Source of the DNA: Ancrocorticia populi
Lineage (GTDB): Bacteria; Actinomycetota; Actinomycetes; Actinomycetales; Actinomycetaceae
Direction of reading: 5' to 3'
Length of the DNA stretch: 64,000 nt
NCBI RefSeq assembly: GCF_003123745.1
Contig: NZ_QETB01000001.1
Location: forward strand, 1 to 64,000
In this document: positions 1 to 9,034 of the stretch, one piece after another
How positions within the stretch are numbered: position 1 is the stretch's first letter
Layout of the letters: each line of letters begins with the position of its first letter
Notes under the pieces: generated by a model
Told to the model about the DNA's origin: nothing
The model's database searches: none
The model's input: only the letters and a program-made list of their open reading frames with translations
Translations under genes and position numbers: made by a program

Positions 1-1057
1 ATGACTCTAAAAAAACACAACACAACATCAACAAAGACATCACATCATGCACAACCGAGACTCAACCCGGCACACCCAACAACCGTTGAGCAACCACCCT
101 CACAGGCAGCCACACCACAAACACCCAGACACCCTCACAGGCACCCAGAAACATGTTTGTCGTGAGCCAGACACAAACCGTCTGGCATTTTCACACTCGA
201 CACACTATTAGACACTCAACCACCACACCCACACCCCACAACCAACCAGAAAAAACCAGTCAATCACAAGAAGGAGCGAGAACCAAGCCTACCCCACCAA
301 GCCCGAAACCACAAACCCGCACCAGCGAGAACACAGTCACAACCAGCAGAACAAACCCTTGTCCCACACCACCCAAACACAACCCAAAACCCAACAAACA
401 CAAGACCAAAACCCTTGCCCTGCCGGCCCGAACCATGTCCCGGCGACAAGCAAAAACAATACCCACCCCACCCACCCCAACACAAACCACAACCCCATGA
501 ACCACCTCACACACCCACAAAACCCAACAACCACAACAAAAACACGCACACGGTGCAGTTCTAACAAGCCTCCAAACCCGGATAAGGCCGGCACCCTCCC
601 AGCATGCGCGACTCAGTTACCGCATCCAAAAGTGACCCACCAATCAGACACAGGAACCGTGAGAGCCCCCAAACGGCCCCGAGGGCACCCGGTAGAACCC
701 GATCGAACCCTCACTCTCAGCACACAACACGCACTGTCACCACCATCAGCAGTGATCGAATAGGTAAAACGCAGATGCCCGTATCTAGTCGCGCACCCAC
801 GCACACGGGACGAACCGACCTCGGCGCTGGTCCGGCCAAAACCACGCAAACCTGATCTCGACGCTATCGGATGCCCCTAGCGCTTTGGGAGGCCACTATA
901 GAGGCAACTCAAAGCGCTAACGTACCCTCAAACCGGCAGAGGGGCAGGAGCCCAGCCCACGCGGAGACGGTACAGGCACCGGCCACGTCGTTGTGGTGAC
1001 GAATGTGACCTAGAAGGGCCGCAGACACGAAGAGACGTAAAGAGCGTCTGAATAGAC
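1..1057. other. Long non-coding stretch with strong A/C bias on the + strand
   Basis: There is no convincing gene here. From about 1 to 600 the + strand is built largely of A and C (runs such as CCACACCCACACCCCACAA), with few G or T. Open frames in this part are low-complexity (Thr/Pro/Gln-rich on one strand, Val/Gly/Cys-rich on the other), have no recognisable domain and no consistent ribosome site. Composition becomes ordinary from about 620. The stretch lies downstream of rplI, beyond its terminator hairpin. Confidence 0.6.
462..478 (-). other. G-quadruplex-prone motif
   Basis: The + strand reads CCCACCCCACCCACCCC, so the - strand has four runs of three or four G separated by single T residues. 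Single-nucleotide loops between G3 tracts are the arrangement known to give very stable parallel quadruplexes. It lies inside the A/C-biased non-coding stretch. Formation in the cell is inference. Confidence 0.6.
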
Positions 1058-1096
1058 AGAAGAGCTGGTGGCCAATAACTGGCCACCAGCTCTTCT
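1058..1096 (-). terminator. Strong hairpin after rplI, probable terminator of the rpsF-ssb-rpsR-rplI operon
   Basis: A perfect 17-bp inverted repeat (1058-1074 with 1080-1096) has a 5-nt loop and lies about 55 bp past the rplI stop. Its arm contains AGAGCTGGTGGCCA. The T-run that follows on the - strand is weak, so it may act as a terminator of imperfect type or as an RNA 3'-end stabiliser. Confidence 0.75.
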
Positions 1097-1150
1097 GATG
1101 GGTCTTGCTCCGAGTGAGACAGCTGAGGTTCAGCTGAGCCTCAGCGCAGA

Positions 1151-1597
1151 TTACTCAGCAACAACCTCAACGGTTAGGTTCGCGGAAACATCGGTGTGAA
1201 GCTTCGCGGTTGCCTTGTAGGTGCCAACGGACTTGATCGCGGTCGCAACGTTAATGCTGCGGCGGTCCACGGGCTTGCCGGAGGCTGCGGTAGCGGCCTC
1301 GGCGATATCGGCAGAGGTGACTGCACCGAAGAGACGGCCGTTTGCTCCGGCGGTCTTTGTGACGGTAAGGGTCTGTGCCTCGAGGGCCTCGCGAGCAGCG
1401 TTCGCATCCTCGAGGGATTCGATGGCGCGCTTGCGACGGGACTCGTTGATCTGATCAATTTCCTTCTGGGCACCCTTGCTCCATGCCTGGGCGTAGCCGC
1501 GAGGGATGAGGTAGTTGCGGCCGTAGCCGTCCTTGACCTCAACAACTTCGCCGGCTTCACCAAGACCAGAGACATCATGCGTCAGGATGAGCTTCAT
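1151..1597 (-). CDS. rplI: 50S ribosomal protein bL9
   Basis: Large-subunit ribosomal protein bL9, which binds 23S rRNA near the base of the L1 stalk. The 148-residue length is typical. The N-terminal domain begins MKLILTHDVSGLGEAGEVV and carries the family signature with GYGRNYLIPRGYA at residues 24-36, followed by the long connecting helix and a C-terminal domain. It is the last gene of rpsF-ssb-rpsR-rplI, starts 14 bp after rpsR, and is preceded by an AAGGAGGA-type ribosome site. The hairpin at 1058-1096 closes the operon. Confidence 0.97.
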   Translation of the reverse strand: MKLILTHDVSGLGEAGEVVEVKDGYGRNYLIPRGYAQAWSKGAQKEIDQINESRRKRAIESLEDANAAREALEAQTLTVTKTAGANGRLFGAVTSADIAEAATAASGKPVDRRSINVATAIKSVGTYKATAKLHTDVSANLTVEVVAE

Positions 1598-1611
1598 ATG
1601 GTTACTCCTCC

Positions 1612-1848
1612 TTAACGAGCAGAGCTCGAGTATGGCAACAGGGCCATTTCGCGGGCATTCTTGATTGCCTTAGCGATCTTGCGCTGTTCACGGGTGCTAA
1701 CACCGGTTACCCGACGGGCGCGGATCTTGCCGCGGTCGGAGATGAACTTCCGCAGGGTAGCGGTGTCCTTGTAATCGATGTTCTGGACTTTTGTGGCCTT
1801 GACGGGGCCAATCTTCTTCTTTGGCTTGCGAAGCGCGGGCTTCGGCAT
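1612..1848 (-). CDS. rpsR: 30S ribosomal protein bS18
   Basis: Small-subunit protein bS18, which assembles on the platform as a heterodimer with bS6, encoded upstream in the same operon. The protein has 78 residues with a basic N-terminus and the core [17 protein letters not shown], then [19 protein letters not shown], both diagnostic of the family. There is no Cys-rich zinc site, so this is the zinc-independent form. A good AAGGAG site precedes the ATG. It lies between ssb (58 bp upstream) and rplI. Confidence 0.97.
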   Translation of the reverse strand: MPKPALRKPKKKIGPVKATKVQNIDYKDTATLRKFISDRGKIRARRVTGVSTREQRKIAKAIKNAREMALLPYSSSAR

Positions 1849-1906
1849 AGTAGCTCCTTTGGATGTGCGGCTAACGCCGCAGAAAAGTCAATATCTGTTG
1901 GTTCCG

Positions 1907-2452
1907 TTAGAACGGAGGAAGATCATCGAAGGATGAGCCACCCTGAGGTGCCTGCTGCCACGGATCGTATGAGGATCCGCCCTGCGGGGCATCGTAGGAA
2001 GCTCGGCCGCCAGATGGCGCGCCTTGCTGTGACTGGCCACCCTGGCCGCCGCCGTAGTTTCCACCACCGCGGTTCTGCCCACCGGATCCGCCGGAGATCT
2101 TGGTGACCTGCGCGCGCGCATAGCGCAGCGAGGGCCCCACTTCGTCTACCTGCATCTCGATGGAGGTGCGCTGCTGCCCGTTGTACTCGTAGCTACGTAC
2201 GGTCAATCGGCCAGTAACAACAACCCGCATTCCCTTGGTGAGTGATTCAGCCACGTTTTCGCCGTACTCACGCCACACGGAGCAGCGGACGAACATAGCT
2301 TCGCCATCTTCCCACTGGTTCGTTTGGCGGTTGAGGGAGCGAGGTGTGGATGCCACGGTAAAGCTCGCGACAGGGGTACCTGAGCTAACGTAACGCAGTT
2401 CAGGATCGGCGGTTAGGTTGCCAACGATTGTGATGATCGGTTCGCCTGCCAT
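1907..2452 (-). CDS. ssb: Single-stranded DNA-binding protein
   Basis: Essential SSB that coats single-stranded DNA in replication, repair and recombination and recruits partners through its tail. Residues 1-110 form the OB fold ([20 protein letters not shown] near the start, then [20 protein letters not shown]). A Gly/Gln/Ser-rich linker follows, and the protein ends in the acidic tip DDLPPF that binds partner proteins. Length 181 aa is normal for Actinobacteria. It sits between rpsF and rpsR, the conserved arrangement that couples SSB to ribosomal protein synthesis. Confidence 0.97.
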   Translation of the reverse strand: MAGEPIITIVGNLTADPELRYVSSGTPVASFTVASTPRSLNRQTNQWEDGEAMFVRCSVWREYGENVAESLTKGMRVVVTGRLTVRSYEYNGQQRTSIEMQVDEVGPSLRYARAQVTKISGGSGGQNRGGGNYGGGQGGQSQQGAPSGGRASYDAPQGGSSYDPWQQAPQGGSSFDDLPPF

Positions 2453-2474
2453 GATCTCTCCTTAGAGTTCGGCC

Positions 2475-2762
2475 TCAGGCCTCGACGCGCAGCAGCTTGG
2501 TGCGCAGAATGGATTCGTTCAGCCCAAGCTGACGATCGAGTTCCTGTGCGGTTTCCGGTGTGGCCTTCATGTTAACCACAACGTATGTGCCTTCAGAATG
2601 CTTCTGAATGTCGTAGGCAAGGCGGCGCTTGCCCCAGATATCAACCTTGTCCAGAGAGCCACCTTCGTTAGGGACAACCTGAAGCAGCTTGTCAACGTAT
2701 ACGCCTAGGTTGCGCTCGTCGACGGTCGGATCGATGATGATCATCATCTCGTAATCACGCAT
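2475..2762 (-). CDS. rpsF: 30S ribosomal protein bS6
   Basis: Small-subunit protein bS6, partner of bS18. The 95-residue product begins [18 protein letters not shown] and contains [20 protein letters not shown], the ferredoxin-like fold signature of the family. It opens the rpsF-ssb-rpsR-rplI operon, 22 bp ahead of ssb, with a strong AAAGGAGGTGGGAA ribosome site. A compact hairpin lies just upstream of that site (2791-2809) and may control translation. Confidence 0.97.
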   Translation of the reverse strand: MRDYEMMIIIDPTVDERNLGVYVDKLLQVVPNEGGSLDKVDIWGKRRLAYDIQKHSEGTYVVVNMKATPETAQELDRQLGLNESILRTKLLRVEA

Positions 2763-2790
2763 GCTTTTCCCACCTCCTTTGGACTATACG

Positions 2791-2809
2791 GCCATGGTCT
2801 TTCCATGGC
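2791..2809 (-). promoter_or_regulatory. Leader hairpin ahead of rpsF, candidate bS6:bS18 autoregulatory element
   Basis: On the - strand a 7-bp perfect stem (GCCATGG with CCATGGC, loop AAAGA) is followed by CCG and then the rpsF ribosome site. bS6:bS18 operon leaders in many bacteria carry a stem with a conserved CCG that the protein pair binds. The position and the adjacent CCG fit, but I matched only these elements by eye. A second short stem (CGGGG/CCCCG) lies at 2833-2849. Confidence 0.4.
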
Positions 2810-2939
2810 AGGAGGGTCAATGCGTGGCATCGCGGGGCACATTACCCCGATATACCAACACAACACTCTAGCGGCCCCCGCCCGGCTCGGCTAGTTTTCA
2901 CCAGAGTTGGTTGTGTGTTTTTGGCGACGACGACGTCAG

Positions 2940-5228
2940 CTAGCCCTCGCCACCACCGTCATCCTGGCTACCGCCACCGGTGTTACCACCGCCTTGGTCA
3001 CCGTTACCGCCGCCGTTGTCATCGTCTTCACCGTCGCCCGGTTCCGGCTCGGGTTCCTCGGGCTCAGTCGTCGGCTCCGGCTCAGTTGTCGGCTCCGGCT
3101 CGGTCGTCGGCTCCGGCTCAGTCGTGGGCTCTTGCGTCACTGTCGGCTCAGGTTCAGGCGCGGGAGCAGGGTCAGGATCCACCGGAGTGACTGGCGCAGG
3201 ATCATAGACCTGCCCACCAGCCGAATCTGGCAGATCAGCAAACTCCTCAATATCCATACCCTCAGTGGCCACCTGCATGTAGGCCAGCCACACATCTGCG
3301 GGGTAGGAGCCACCGCCAATCTCATATGGCGCAACGGTTCCGAAGGTGTCGAGCTTCTCTTCGGTGCCATCGTCGCCAATCTGGTACATATCAACCGCGG
3401 TCACCATCTGGGGGATGTACCCGATATACCAGGAAGACCAGGGGCCGGATGAGGTACCCGTCTTGCCTGCCACGGGCCGTCCGAGCTGGCCCGCCGTTTC
3501 GGCGGTTGCTCCTGACGCAGAAGTTCCCTGAAGCGCGTAGTTCAGCGTGTCAATATCATCCTGCTCGAAGACCTTCTCGCCCTCGTTTTCTCCGGAATAT
3601 ACGACGTTTCCGTCAGCGTCATACACTTCCTTCACGATGTGAGTGTCATGCTGAACGCCTCGGTTTGCAAAGGTGCTGTAGGCCGTCACCATATCGATGG
3701 GATGCGGTGACGCCGAACCCAGCACGTTCGTGAGCGAATCATCCAACCCCGGTGTTTCATTGGCCTCTGCGGTTTCGCCTTCAGCTGGCCCGTCTGGTAG
3801 CCCCGCACGAACGGCTACATCACGCGTTGCGGACGGGCCCACTTGTTGATTGAGCTGAACGAACACGGTGTTAACCGAGTAAGCCGTGGCAGTTGTCAGG
3901 GGAATTCGTCCACGGTTGGAACCATCAAAGTTCTGAACTTCAAAGTCTCCGTTTCCGAAGGACATGGGTGAGTAGGACTCATACGTATCCCACAGGGTGC
4001 CGCCCTGCTCGATATGAGCAAGTAGAGCAAACGGCTTGAACGTTGAACCGGCCTGAGCCCGATCTTGCGTGACGCCGTTTCGCTCCCGCTCCTTATAGTC
4101 TGCGCCAGCATACATCGCATAGATGGCGCCAGTGCGAGGATCTGCGGAGGTAAGCGTCACGTAGTTGTTATCGGGACGATCCTCAGGGAGCGAGTCCACC
4201 GCATCCACCGCCGCCTGCTGCATATCCTCATCGATCGTGGTCACAATCTTCAGGCCACGGGTATTGATCTCATCCGCGGTGAACTCACCCGATGCAACGA
4301 GTTCGCTCTTCGCGGTAGAGAGAAGGTAGCCATCGGGGCCCTCGAAATCATCGGACAGCTCCGTGGAGATCGTCTCGGGGAACTCCAGATCGTCAGCCTC
4401 TTCTTGGGTCAGGTAGCCCTCGGACACCATGTTTCCGAGCACGCCCTGCCACCTCGATTCGGCCTTCTCGGGACTATTCTCCGGATCCCAAGCGGAAGGC
4501 GCCGGGATAATGCCGGCCAGCAACGCCGATTGGCTCACGTCCAGCTCCGAAGCGGAGACCCCAAAGTAGCGCTGAGCAGCCATCTCAATGCCATATGCAC
4601 CACGGCCGAAGTAGATGGTGTTCAGATAGTTCTGAAGAATCTCATCCTTGGATTGCTCTCGATCGATCTTCAGGGCAATGATGGCTTCTTTGAGTTTGCC
4701 GGTGTAACTCGTCGTCGTCCCTAAGTAGTAACGCTCCACGTACTGTTGTGTGAGCGTAGACCCTCCCTGAGTAGCCCCACCACGCACGTTATTCACCAAC
4801 GCGCGGCCAATACCACGCAAATCAATGCCGTTATTGGTGTAGAAGGACTTATCCTCCGAGGAAATCACCGCGTGGCCCACGTAATCCGGCAGGTCAGAAA
4901 TCTGGACGGATTCGCGGGAGATATCAGCGAAGCTGCCCATCTCCGTCTCCCCATCCTCGTAGTAAACACGGGTGGACTGGGCGATGGCCAAATCGTCCGG
5001 CTCGGGAATCGAGACCGAAACGTAGAGGACCGCAAACGCAGCTACCCCCAGCCCGATCACGCCAAAGATGGAAGCCAGAACAACGCGCCAGCTCGGAAGC
5101 CAGCGATGAATCGGGCCCTTATCTGCGCGGGGGTAGTTCCAGAACTTCTTCTTCGGCTTCCCGCCTTTGGCAGCGTGCCCAACACCCTTGGGCGAGTGTT
5201 TGCCGCTATTCGCCGCGTTCTTAACCAT
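2940..5228 (-). CDS. ponA: Class A bifunctional penicillin-binding protein
   Basis: Bifunctional peptidoglycan synthase with glycosyltransferase (GT51) and transpeptidase domains, anchored in the membrane. A short basic cytoplasmic tail is followed by one membrane segment at about residues 49-71. The GT51 domain has EDKSFY at 125-130 (catalytic Glu125) and GGSTLTQQY near 155. The transpeptidase domain carries STFK at 395-398 (nucleophile Ser395), SVN at 451-453 and KTGT at 589-592, so all three penicillin-binding motifs are present. After about residue 690 the tail is Pro/Glu/Thr-rich, with tandem TTEPEP-type repeats and a Gly/Asp-rich end, probably spanning the wall. It lies 2 bp after the AI-2E family gene, in one operon. 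The symbol follows general usage. Confidence 0.93.
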   Translation of the reverse strand: MVKNAANSGKHSPKGVGHAAKGGKPKKKFWNYPRADKGPIHRWLPSWRVVLASIFGVIGLGVAAFAVLYVSVSIPEPDDLAIAQSTRVYYEDGETEMGSFADISRESVQISDLPDYVGHAVISSEDKSFYTNNGIDLRGIGRALVNNVRGGATQGGSTLTQQYVERYYLGTTTSYTGKLKEAIIALKIDREQSKDEILQNYLNTIYFGRGAYGIEMAAQRYFGVSASELDVSQSALLAGIIPAPSAWDPENSPEKAESRWQGVLGNMVSEGYLTQEEADDLEFPETISTELSDDFEGPDGYLLSTAKSELVASGEFTADEINTRGLKIVTTIDEDMQQAAVDAVDSLPEDRPDNNYVTLTSADPRTGAIYAMYAGADYKERERNGVTQDRAQAGSTFKPFALLAHIEQGGTLWDTYESYSPMSFGNGDFEVQNFDGSNRGRIPLTTATAYSVNTVFVQLNQQVGPSATRDVAVRAGLPDGPAEGETAEANETPGLDDSLTNVLGSASPHPIDMVTAYSTFANRGVQHDTHIVKEVYDADGNVVYSGENEGEKVFEQDDIDTLNYALQGTSASGATAETAGQLGRPVAGKTGTSSGPWSSWYIGYIPQMVTAVDMYQIGDDGTEEKLDTFGTVAPYEIGGGSYPADVWLAYMQVATEGMDIEEFADLPDSAGGQVYDPAPVTPVDPDPAPAPEPEPTVTQEPTTEPEPTTEPEPTTEPEPTTEPEEPEPEPGDGEDDDNGGGNGDQGGGNTGGGSQDDGGGEG

Positions 5229-5230
5229 GA

Positions 5231-6661
5231 CTATTTCTCCGTCCTAGCTCGCAGGCTACGAAGCGAGAGACTGCGCAACGTACGTTGGATCTTCTTTCGT
5301 TCTTCTGAATCTTGAGCGGTGAGATCGATAAAGGTATCGGGACTTGGCGATTCTTCATCGTAGTATCCATCTGCTTCTTTCTTACGAGCTTCACCCTCCG
5401 GAATAAGGAAGGCCTCCATCCAGCGGGTCTGCACGCTAGAGTCAATCAGCAAAGCCTTGGCAAACAATGTGAGCGGGACTGCCAAGATCGCGCCGAGCGG
5501 CCCGATGATGAATGTCCAGAACACCAGTGAGAGGAATGTGACGGTGGTGGACAGACCAACCGCATCTCCCGTGAACTTCGGCTGGAAGACCCCCTGAATT
5601 ACCGCGTTGAACACGCAGTAGGCCACAACTACCCACACACCGGTGATCCAGCCAGAATCGAGCACACCCAGTAGCGCGGGCGGGATCACGCCAATCACAA
5701 ACCCGATGTTCGGGATGTAGTTCGTGATGAAGGAGAAGAGCGCCCATGCTACCGGCAAGGGGACATCAAGGATTTGCAGTGCCGCCCCATTAAACACGGC
5801 AACGATCAGGCCGAACACCGTGGAAACAAGCCAATACTGGCGGACGCGGCCTTCGAAAGATGACAGTGCTTGGAAGAATGTGGAATCGTGGCGCTTCACT
5901 ACGAACGCGCGTTGCTCCACAATCTGAGTGTCAATCGTAATGAACAACAGCGCAAGGGCTACTAGGGCGATGAGCGCGCCAGCCGAGGAGAGCGAGTTCA
6001 CCACATTGGTGACGGTATTAACCGCTTGCCCGAAATCGAACTTGCTGAACAGATCAGTGGTGATTTGATCGGCTTGCAAACCCTGACGCTCCGCAAACTC
6101 GAGAGCCTGATTCACCAGATTCTGGAAGGCAGGGGCATACCCGCGAATAAGCTCAGGCAGGCCAACAAGCGACCACGCCATCAGGCCCACCACCACAAGC
6201 AGTGTTCCCACAAGTGTGGTGATCGTGACAACCGCCGAAAGCCACACCGGTACGCCCTTGCCCAGCAACCATCTGTGGATAGGACGCACAGTGAGAACCA
6301 GCGTAAACGCGAAGAAGGCGGGCGCCACCATATCTCTGATCTGATAGAGGCCGGCGCATGCGAGAGTCGCGAGTGCCGCCACCGCCAGAATTTTCATACC
6401 TGCCGGTATGTTGTTCGCAGATGTAGCGCTCACCTGCAAACGGGCCGCCGGGGGCGCCGGCGGCTGGTGGGGCCGTGAGGTGCCGGCCTGCTCGGGAGCA
6501 TCAGAGGATTCAACAGGCGTGGCCTGATCTTCCTGAGGGGTGGATTCGGGATCCGTATGAGGAGCCGTATCGGCCGAGACCTCGGAAGGGGAATCTGGGC
6601 GCGGGTGGCCCGGGCGCAGGGCCGCAATGGCATCACGCCCGCGTGCCGAGTTTTTGGCCAT
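5231..6661 (-). CDS. AI-2E transporter family (PF01594) membrane protein
   Basis: Multi-spanning membrane protein of the AI-2E transporter family. Substrates of most members are unknown; some are proposed to export signalling molecules and others act as ion antiporters. The first 95 residues are a hydrophilic Pro/Glu-rich cytoplasmic extension. Hydrophobic segments start near GMKILAVAALATLACAGLYQ. The C-terminal half has the family hallmark of a permease-like run (TNYIPNIGFVIGVIPPALLG, then LVFWTFIIGPLGAILAVPLT). A charged tail ends in RSLSLRSLRARTEK. It is cotranscribed with the penicillin-binding protein 2 bp downstream, so a cell-envelope role is possible. Confidence 0.85.
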   Translation of the reverse strand: MAKNSARGRDAIAALRPGHPRPDSPSEVSADTAPHTDPESTPQEDQATPVESSDAPEQAGTSRPHQPPAPPAARLQVSATSANNIPAGMKILAVAALATLACAGLYQIRDMVAPAFFAFTLVLTVRPIHRWLLGKGVPVWLSAVVTITTLVGTLLVVVGLMAWSLVGLPELIRGYAPAFQNLVNQALEFAERQGLQADQITTDLFSKFDFGQAVNTVTNVVNSLSSAGALIALVALALLFITIDTQIVEQRAFVVKRHDSTFFQALSSFEGRVRQYWLVSTVFGLIVAVFNGAALQILDVPLPVAWALFSFITNYIPNIGFVIGVIPPALLGVLDSGWITGVWVVVAYCVFNAVIQGVFQPKFTGDAVGLSTTVTFLSLVFWTFIIGPLGAILAVPLTLFAKALLIDSSVQTRWMEAFLIPEGEARKKEADGYYDEESPSPDTFIDLTAQDSEERKKIQRTLRSLSLRSLRARTEK

Positions 6662-6822
6662 GGGTTCCTATTCCCTTCTGTGTTCCCGGTTCTCCCGTCA
6701 AGTTTGCCGCAAATCACGCTGATTGCGGCAATCAAAGCGGCTCCCACTGGATTAAGTGTGCCACGATAGAACTGTTCTACCCATGGTCACGGACACAGTT
6801 CAGTGACGCGTTAGGGGTGACA

Positions 6823-6843
6823 GATATATCAGTTCGATATATC
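6823..6843 (+). promoter_or_regulatory. Palindromic operator candidate upstream of padR-ino1
   Basis: GATATATC occurs twice (6823-6830 and 6836-6843) separated by AGTTC. Each copy is itself a palindrome, so the whole is a symmetric dyad. It lies 34 bp ahead of the padR start. PadR-family dimers bind such dyads and commonly repress their own promoter. Assignment to this PadR is inference from position. Confidence 0.55.
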
Positions 6844-6876
6844 CTCTTAACAACATGACAGTCTAAGGAAGTTCTC

Positions 6877-7557
6877 TTGCCAACCAGCACATCTCGCTCT
6901 CAGGTACTCAACCTCGCGATCTTGGGCTATCTTGCACAGGGTCCGCAACACGGTTATGCCCTACGCAAGGCACTGAATCTCTCCTTAGGCACGTTCCGAA
7001 CGTTGAGTTACGGCTCGCTCTATCCCGCTCTTCGGCGGCTCGAGGCGGACGGCTTGATCGAATCGCACGAGGATCCCAAGATCCCCGGCACGCGCCGCAA
7101 GCGCATCACCTACTCCATCTCAGGAGCAGGTCACGATTACCTCGATAACCAGCTTTCCTCCGCAGGTCCTTCGGACTGGGAAGACGGCACGTTCGATGTT
7201 CGGTTCACCATGTTTTCCTCCACAGATTCAGCCACTCGGCTCCGGATCCTCGAGGGAAGATACGCGCGAATGCTCGAGCGCCGTGAGGCACTCGTTTTGT
7301 GGGCAGACACCGCTGCCCGCCATGCCGATGCGTATGTCACCGAGCTAGCAAATCACGGCTTGGACCAAGTGAATGCCGAAGTGCAGTGGCTGGAGCGCAT
7401 GATCGAGGAGGAGCGGGCCATCCAAAAGCCCACGCCAACACGCCGTGCTCCGCGGACCCCACAAAAGGGCTCGCAAAAGGAAAAGGCCTCACAACAGGGC
7501 ACTAAGGCAACGGGCGGTCACCAGACAACGTCCCGTGAACCTATAAAGGAGAACTAA
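6877..7557 (+). CDS. PadR family transcriptional regulator
   Basis: Winged-helix regulator of the PadR family. Residues 8-90 hold the DNA-binding domain ([20 protein letters not shown], then [18 protein letters not shown]), followed by a longer C-terminal helical part typical of the PadR s1 type. The last 45 residues are Lys/Thr/Gln-rich and look disordered. The likely start is TTG at 6877, placed after AAGGAAG. Its stop shares one base with the ino1 start, so the two genes are cotranscribed; PadR next to inositol-phosphate synthase is a conserved actinobacterial pair. The regulated gene is probably ino1, through the dyad at 6823-6843. Confidence 0.88.
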   Translation: MPTSTSRSQVLNLAILGYLAQGPQHGYALRKALNLSLGTFRTLSYGSLYPALRRLEADGLIESHEDPKIPGTRRKRITYSISGAGHDYLDNQLSSAGPSDWEDGTFDVRFTMFSSTDSATRLRILEGRYARMLERREALVLWADTAARHADAYVTELANHGLDQVNAEVQWLERMIEEERAIQKPTPTRRAPRTPQKGSQKEKASQQGTKATGGHQTTSREPIKEN

Positions 7558-8636
7558 TGAGCAAGATCCGCGTTGGAATCGTGGGGCTTGGAAACTGCGC
7601 CTCGTCACTCATTCAGGGCGTTGAATACTATAAGGATGCCGATCCTTCCTCTACTGTGCCTGGCCTCATGCACGTCCAGTTCGGCGATTACCATGTGCGC
7701 GATCTTGAGTTCGTGACCGCCTTCGATGTGGATTCGAAGAAGGTCGGGACCGATATCGCGGAAGCAATCTCCGCTTCAGAGAACAACACCATCAAGCTGG
7801 CCGACGTGCCTCCGCTGGGCGTTAGCGTGGAGCGCGGCCACACTCTTGATGGGCTAGGCAAGTACTACCAGGAGCAGATCGAGGAATCCGGCGCCGCTCC
7901 CGTGGACGTTGTTCAGGTGCTCAAGGATAAGAAGGTGGACGTTCTTGTCTCCTACCTTCCAGTTGGCTCCGAGCAAGCGGCCAAGTTCTACGCCCAGTGC
8001 GCGATCGATGCCAAGGTTGCCTTCGTCAACGCCATGCCCGTTTTCATCGGCTCCACAAAGGAATGGTCCGATAAGTTTGCCGCCGCCGGTGTACCCGTGG
8101 TGGGAGACGATATCAAGTCCCAGATTGGCGCCACCATCACCCACCGCGTGCTTGCCAAGCTGTTTGAGGACCGCGGGGTTGCCCTTGACCGCACCTATCA
8201 GCTGAACGTTGGCGGCAACATGGACTTCAAGAACATGCTGGAGCGCGAGCGCCTCGAATCCAAGAAGATCTCCAAGACCAACGCCGTCCAGTCCAACCTT
8301 CACGACAAGCTGGATCCCCACAACGTCCACATCGGCCCATCCGATTACGTAGCTTGGCTGGACGATCGCAAGTGGGCGTTTGTGCGCCTCGAGGGCCGCA
8401 ACTTCGGCGATGCGCCCGTTTCCCTCGAATACAAGTTGGAAGTCTGGGATTCCCCTAACTCCGCCGGCATCATCATCGACGCCGTGCGCGCGGCCAAGAT
8501 CGGGCTGGATCGTGGCGTGGGCGGCGAGCTCCTTTCCGCGTCCAGCTACTTCATGAAGTCACCCATGGAGCAGCGCGATGACGATCATGCGCGCGAATCC
8601 GTTGAGGCGTTCATTCGCGGGGATATCGAGCGCTAA
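7557..8636 (+). CDS. ino1: Inositol-3-phosphate synthase
   Basis: NAD-dependent enzyme converting glucose 6-phosphate to 1L-myo-inositol 1-phosphate, the entry to phosphatidylinositol and mycothiol in Actinobacteria. The N-terminal Rossmann motif is [16 protein letters not shown] (residues 6-21). The central domain has [13 protein letters not shown] and [12 protein letters not shown], the active-site and tetramer motifs of bacterial Ino1. Length 359 aa is normal for the actinobacterial short form. AAGGAG lies just before the ATG, inside the end of padR. A GC-rich hairpin follows at 8649-8668. Confidence 0.96.
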   Translation: MSKIRVGIVGLGNCASSLIQGVEYYKDADPSSTVPGLMHVQFGDYHVRDLEFVTAFDVDSKKVGTDIAEAISASENNTIKLADVPPLGVSVERGHTLDGLGKYYQEQIEESGAAPVDVVQVLKDKKVDVLVSYLPVGSEQAAKFYAQCAIDAKVAFVNAMPVFIGSTKEWSDKFAAAGVPVVGDDIKSQIGATITHRVLAKLFEDRGVALDRTYQLNVGGNMDFKNMLERERLESKKISKTNAVQSNLHDKLDPHNVHIGPSDYVAWLDDRKWAFVRLEGRNFGDAPVSLEYKLEVWDSPNSAGIIIDAVRAAKIGLDRGVGGELLSASSYFMKSPMEQRDDDHARESVEAFIRGDIER

Positions 8637-8648
8637 TCCATCGCAAAT

Positions 8649-8668
8649 CCCCGGCCCGCTGTCCGGGG
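8649..8668 (+). terminator. Hairpin after ino1
   Basis: CCCCGG (8649-8654) pairs with CCGGGG (8663-8668), 12 bp after the ino1 stop. No clear T-run follows, so it may be a weak terminator working with the larger hairpin just downstream. Confidence 0.5.
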
Positions 8669-8685
8669 TTCCGAATGAGATCCTG

Positions 8686-8753
8686 CATAACTTCGTGGGA
8701 GAAGGCCTAGGCCCTCTGTGCGGAAGGGCAACGCTTTCTGCCACGAAGTTATG
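8686..8753. repeat. Structured hairpin element, copy A
   Basis: A 13-bp perfect inverted repeat (8686-8698 with 8741-8753) encloses a core, GGCCTAG followed by CCCTC, a small hairpin, then AAGGGCAACGCT. The same core recurs in copy B at 9035-9104 inside a different but equally complementary outer stem. This gives a long hairpin with a conserved internal loop (GGCCTAG opposite CAACGCT). It lies between convergent ino1 and the zinc-ribbon gene, so it could work at the 3' end of either transcript. Confidence 0.65.
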
Positions 8754-8766
8754 TGGACAGCCCCGT

Positions 8767-8979
8767 TTATCCGCCGATAAGGAAGTCGAGCACATTCATC
8801 CCGCTGTCTGTCGTGGACGAATACAGCTCCGTGTACCCACAATTCGTGCAGATTACGGTGATAAACCGCTTGTTTTGCACATCGAAGAGCTTGGCGAAGT
8901 TTCCGCCCGTGGCCTGAAACTTATCGGTGTGGTATCGCTGATTACCGCATTTCACGCATACATATTGAACCTGATTCAT
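8767..8979 (-). CDS. Small zinc-ribbon protein
   Basis: A 70-residue protein with two CxxC pairs, CVKCGN near residue 8 and CTNCGY near residue 46, spaced as in a zinc ribbon. It resembles the family of predicted nucleic-acid-binding Zn-ribbon proteins (COG3478-like), whose function is unknown. The segment between the pairs contains TGGNFAKLFDVQNKRF, and the C-terminus ends FLIGG. It stands alone between two copies of a hairpin element, one 13 bp past its stop and one about 55 bp before its start. It may be cotranscribed with the MFS-cca genes upstream. Confidence 0.75.
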   Translation of the reverse strand: MNQVQYVCVKCGNQRYHTDKFQATGGNFAKLFDVQNKRFITVICTNCGYTELYSSTTDSGMNVLDFLIGG

Positions 8980-9034
8980 GCGCTCGAGGATAACCCAACA
9001 ACAGCCATCTCCCGGCCACTTATCGGCAACCCGT

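Noticed and set aside
1-600. CRISPR-like appearance of recurring ACCCTCACAGGCA segments
   Set aside because: The unit recurs only twice near 88 and 130, spacing is irregular, and no cas gene is present.
153-855. Several open frames on both strands in the A/C-biased region
   Set aside because: They are low-complexity, overlap one another, lack ribosome sites and match no domain.
4065-4724. Long + strand frame opposite the penicillin-binding protein
   Set aside because: It is the shadow of a well-supported gene on the other strand, with no domain of its own.
8686-8753. loxP-like arms: ATAACTTCGT and ACGAAGTTAT flank the copy A core
   Set aside because: Only the first 10 bases of each arm match loxP, the spacer is far longer than 8 bp, no Cre-like gene is present and copy B has different arms. 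The match is coincidence within a hairpin.
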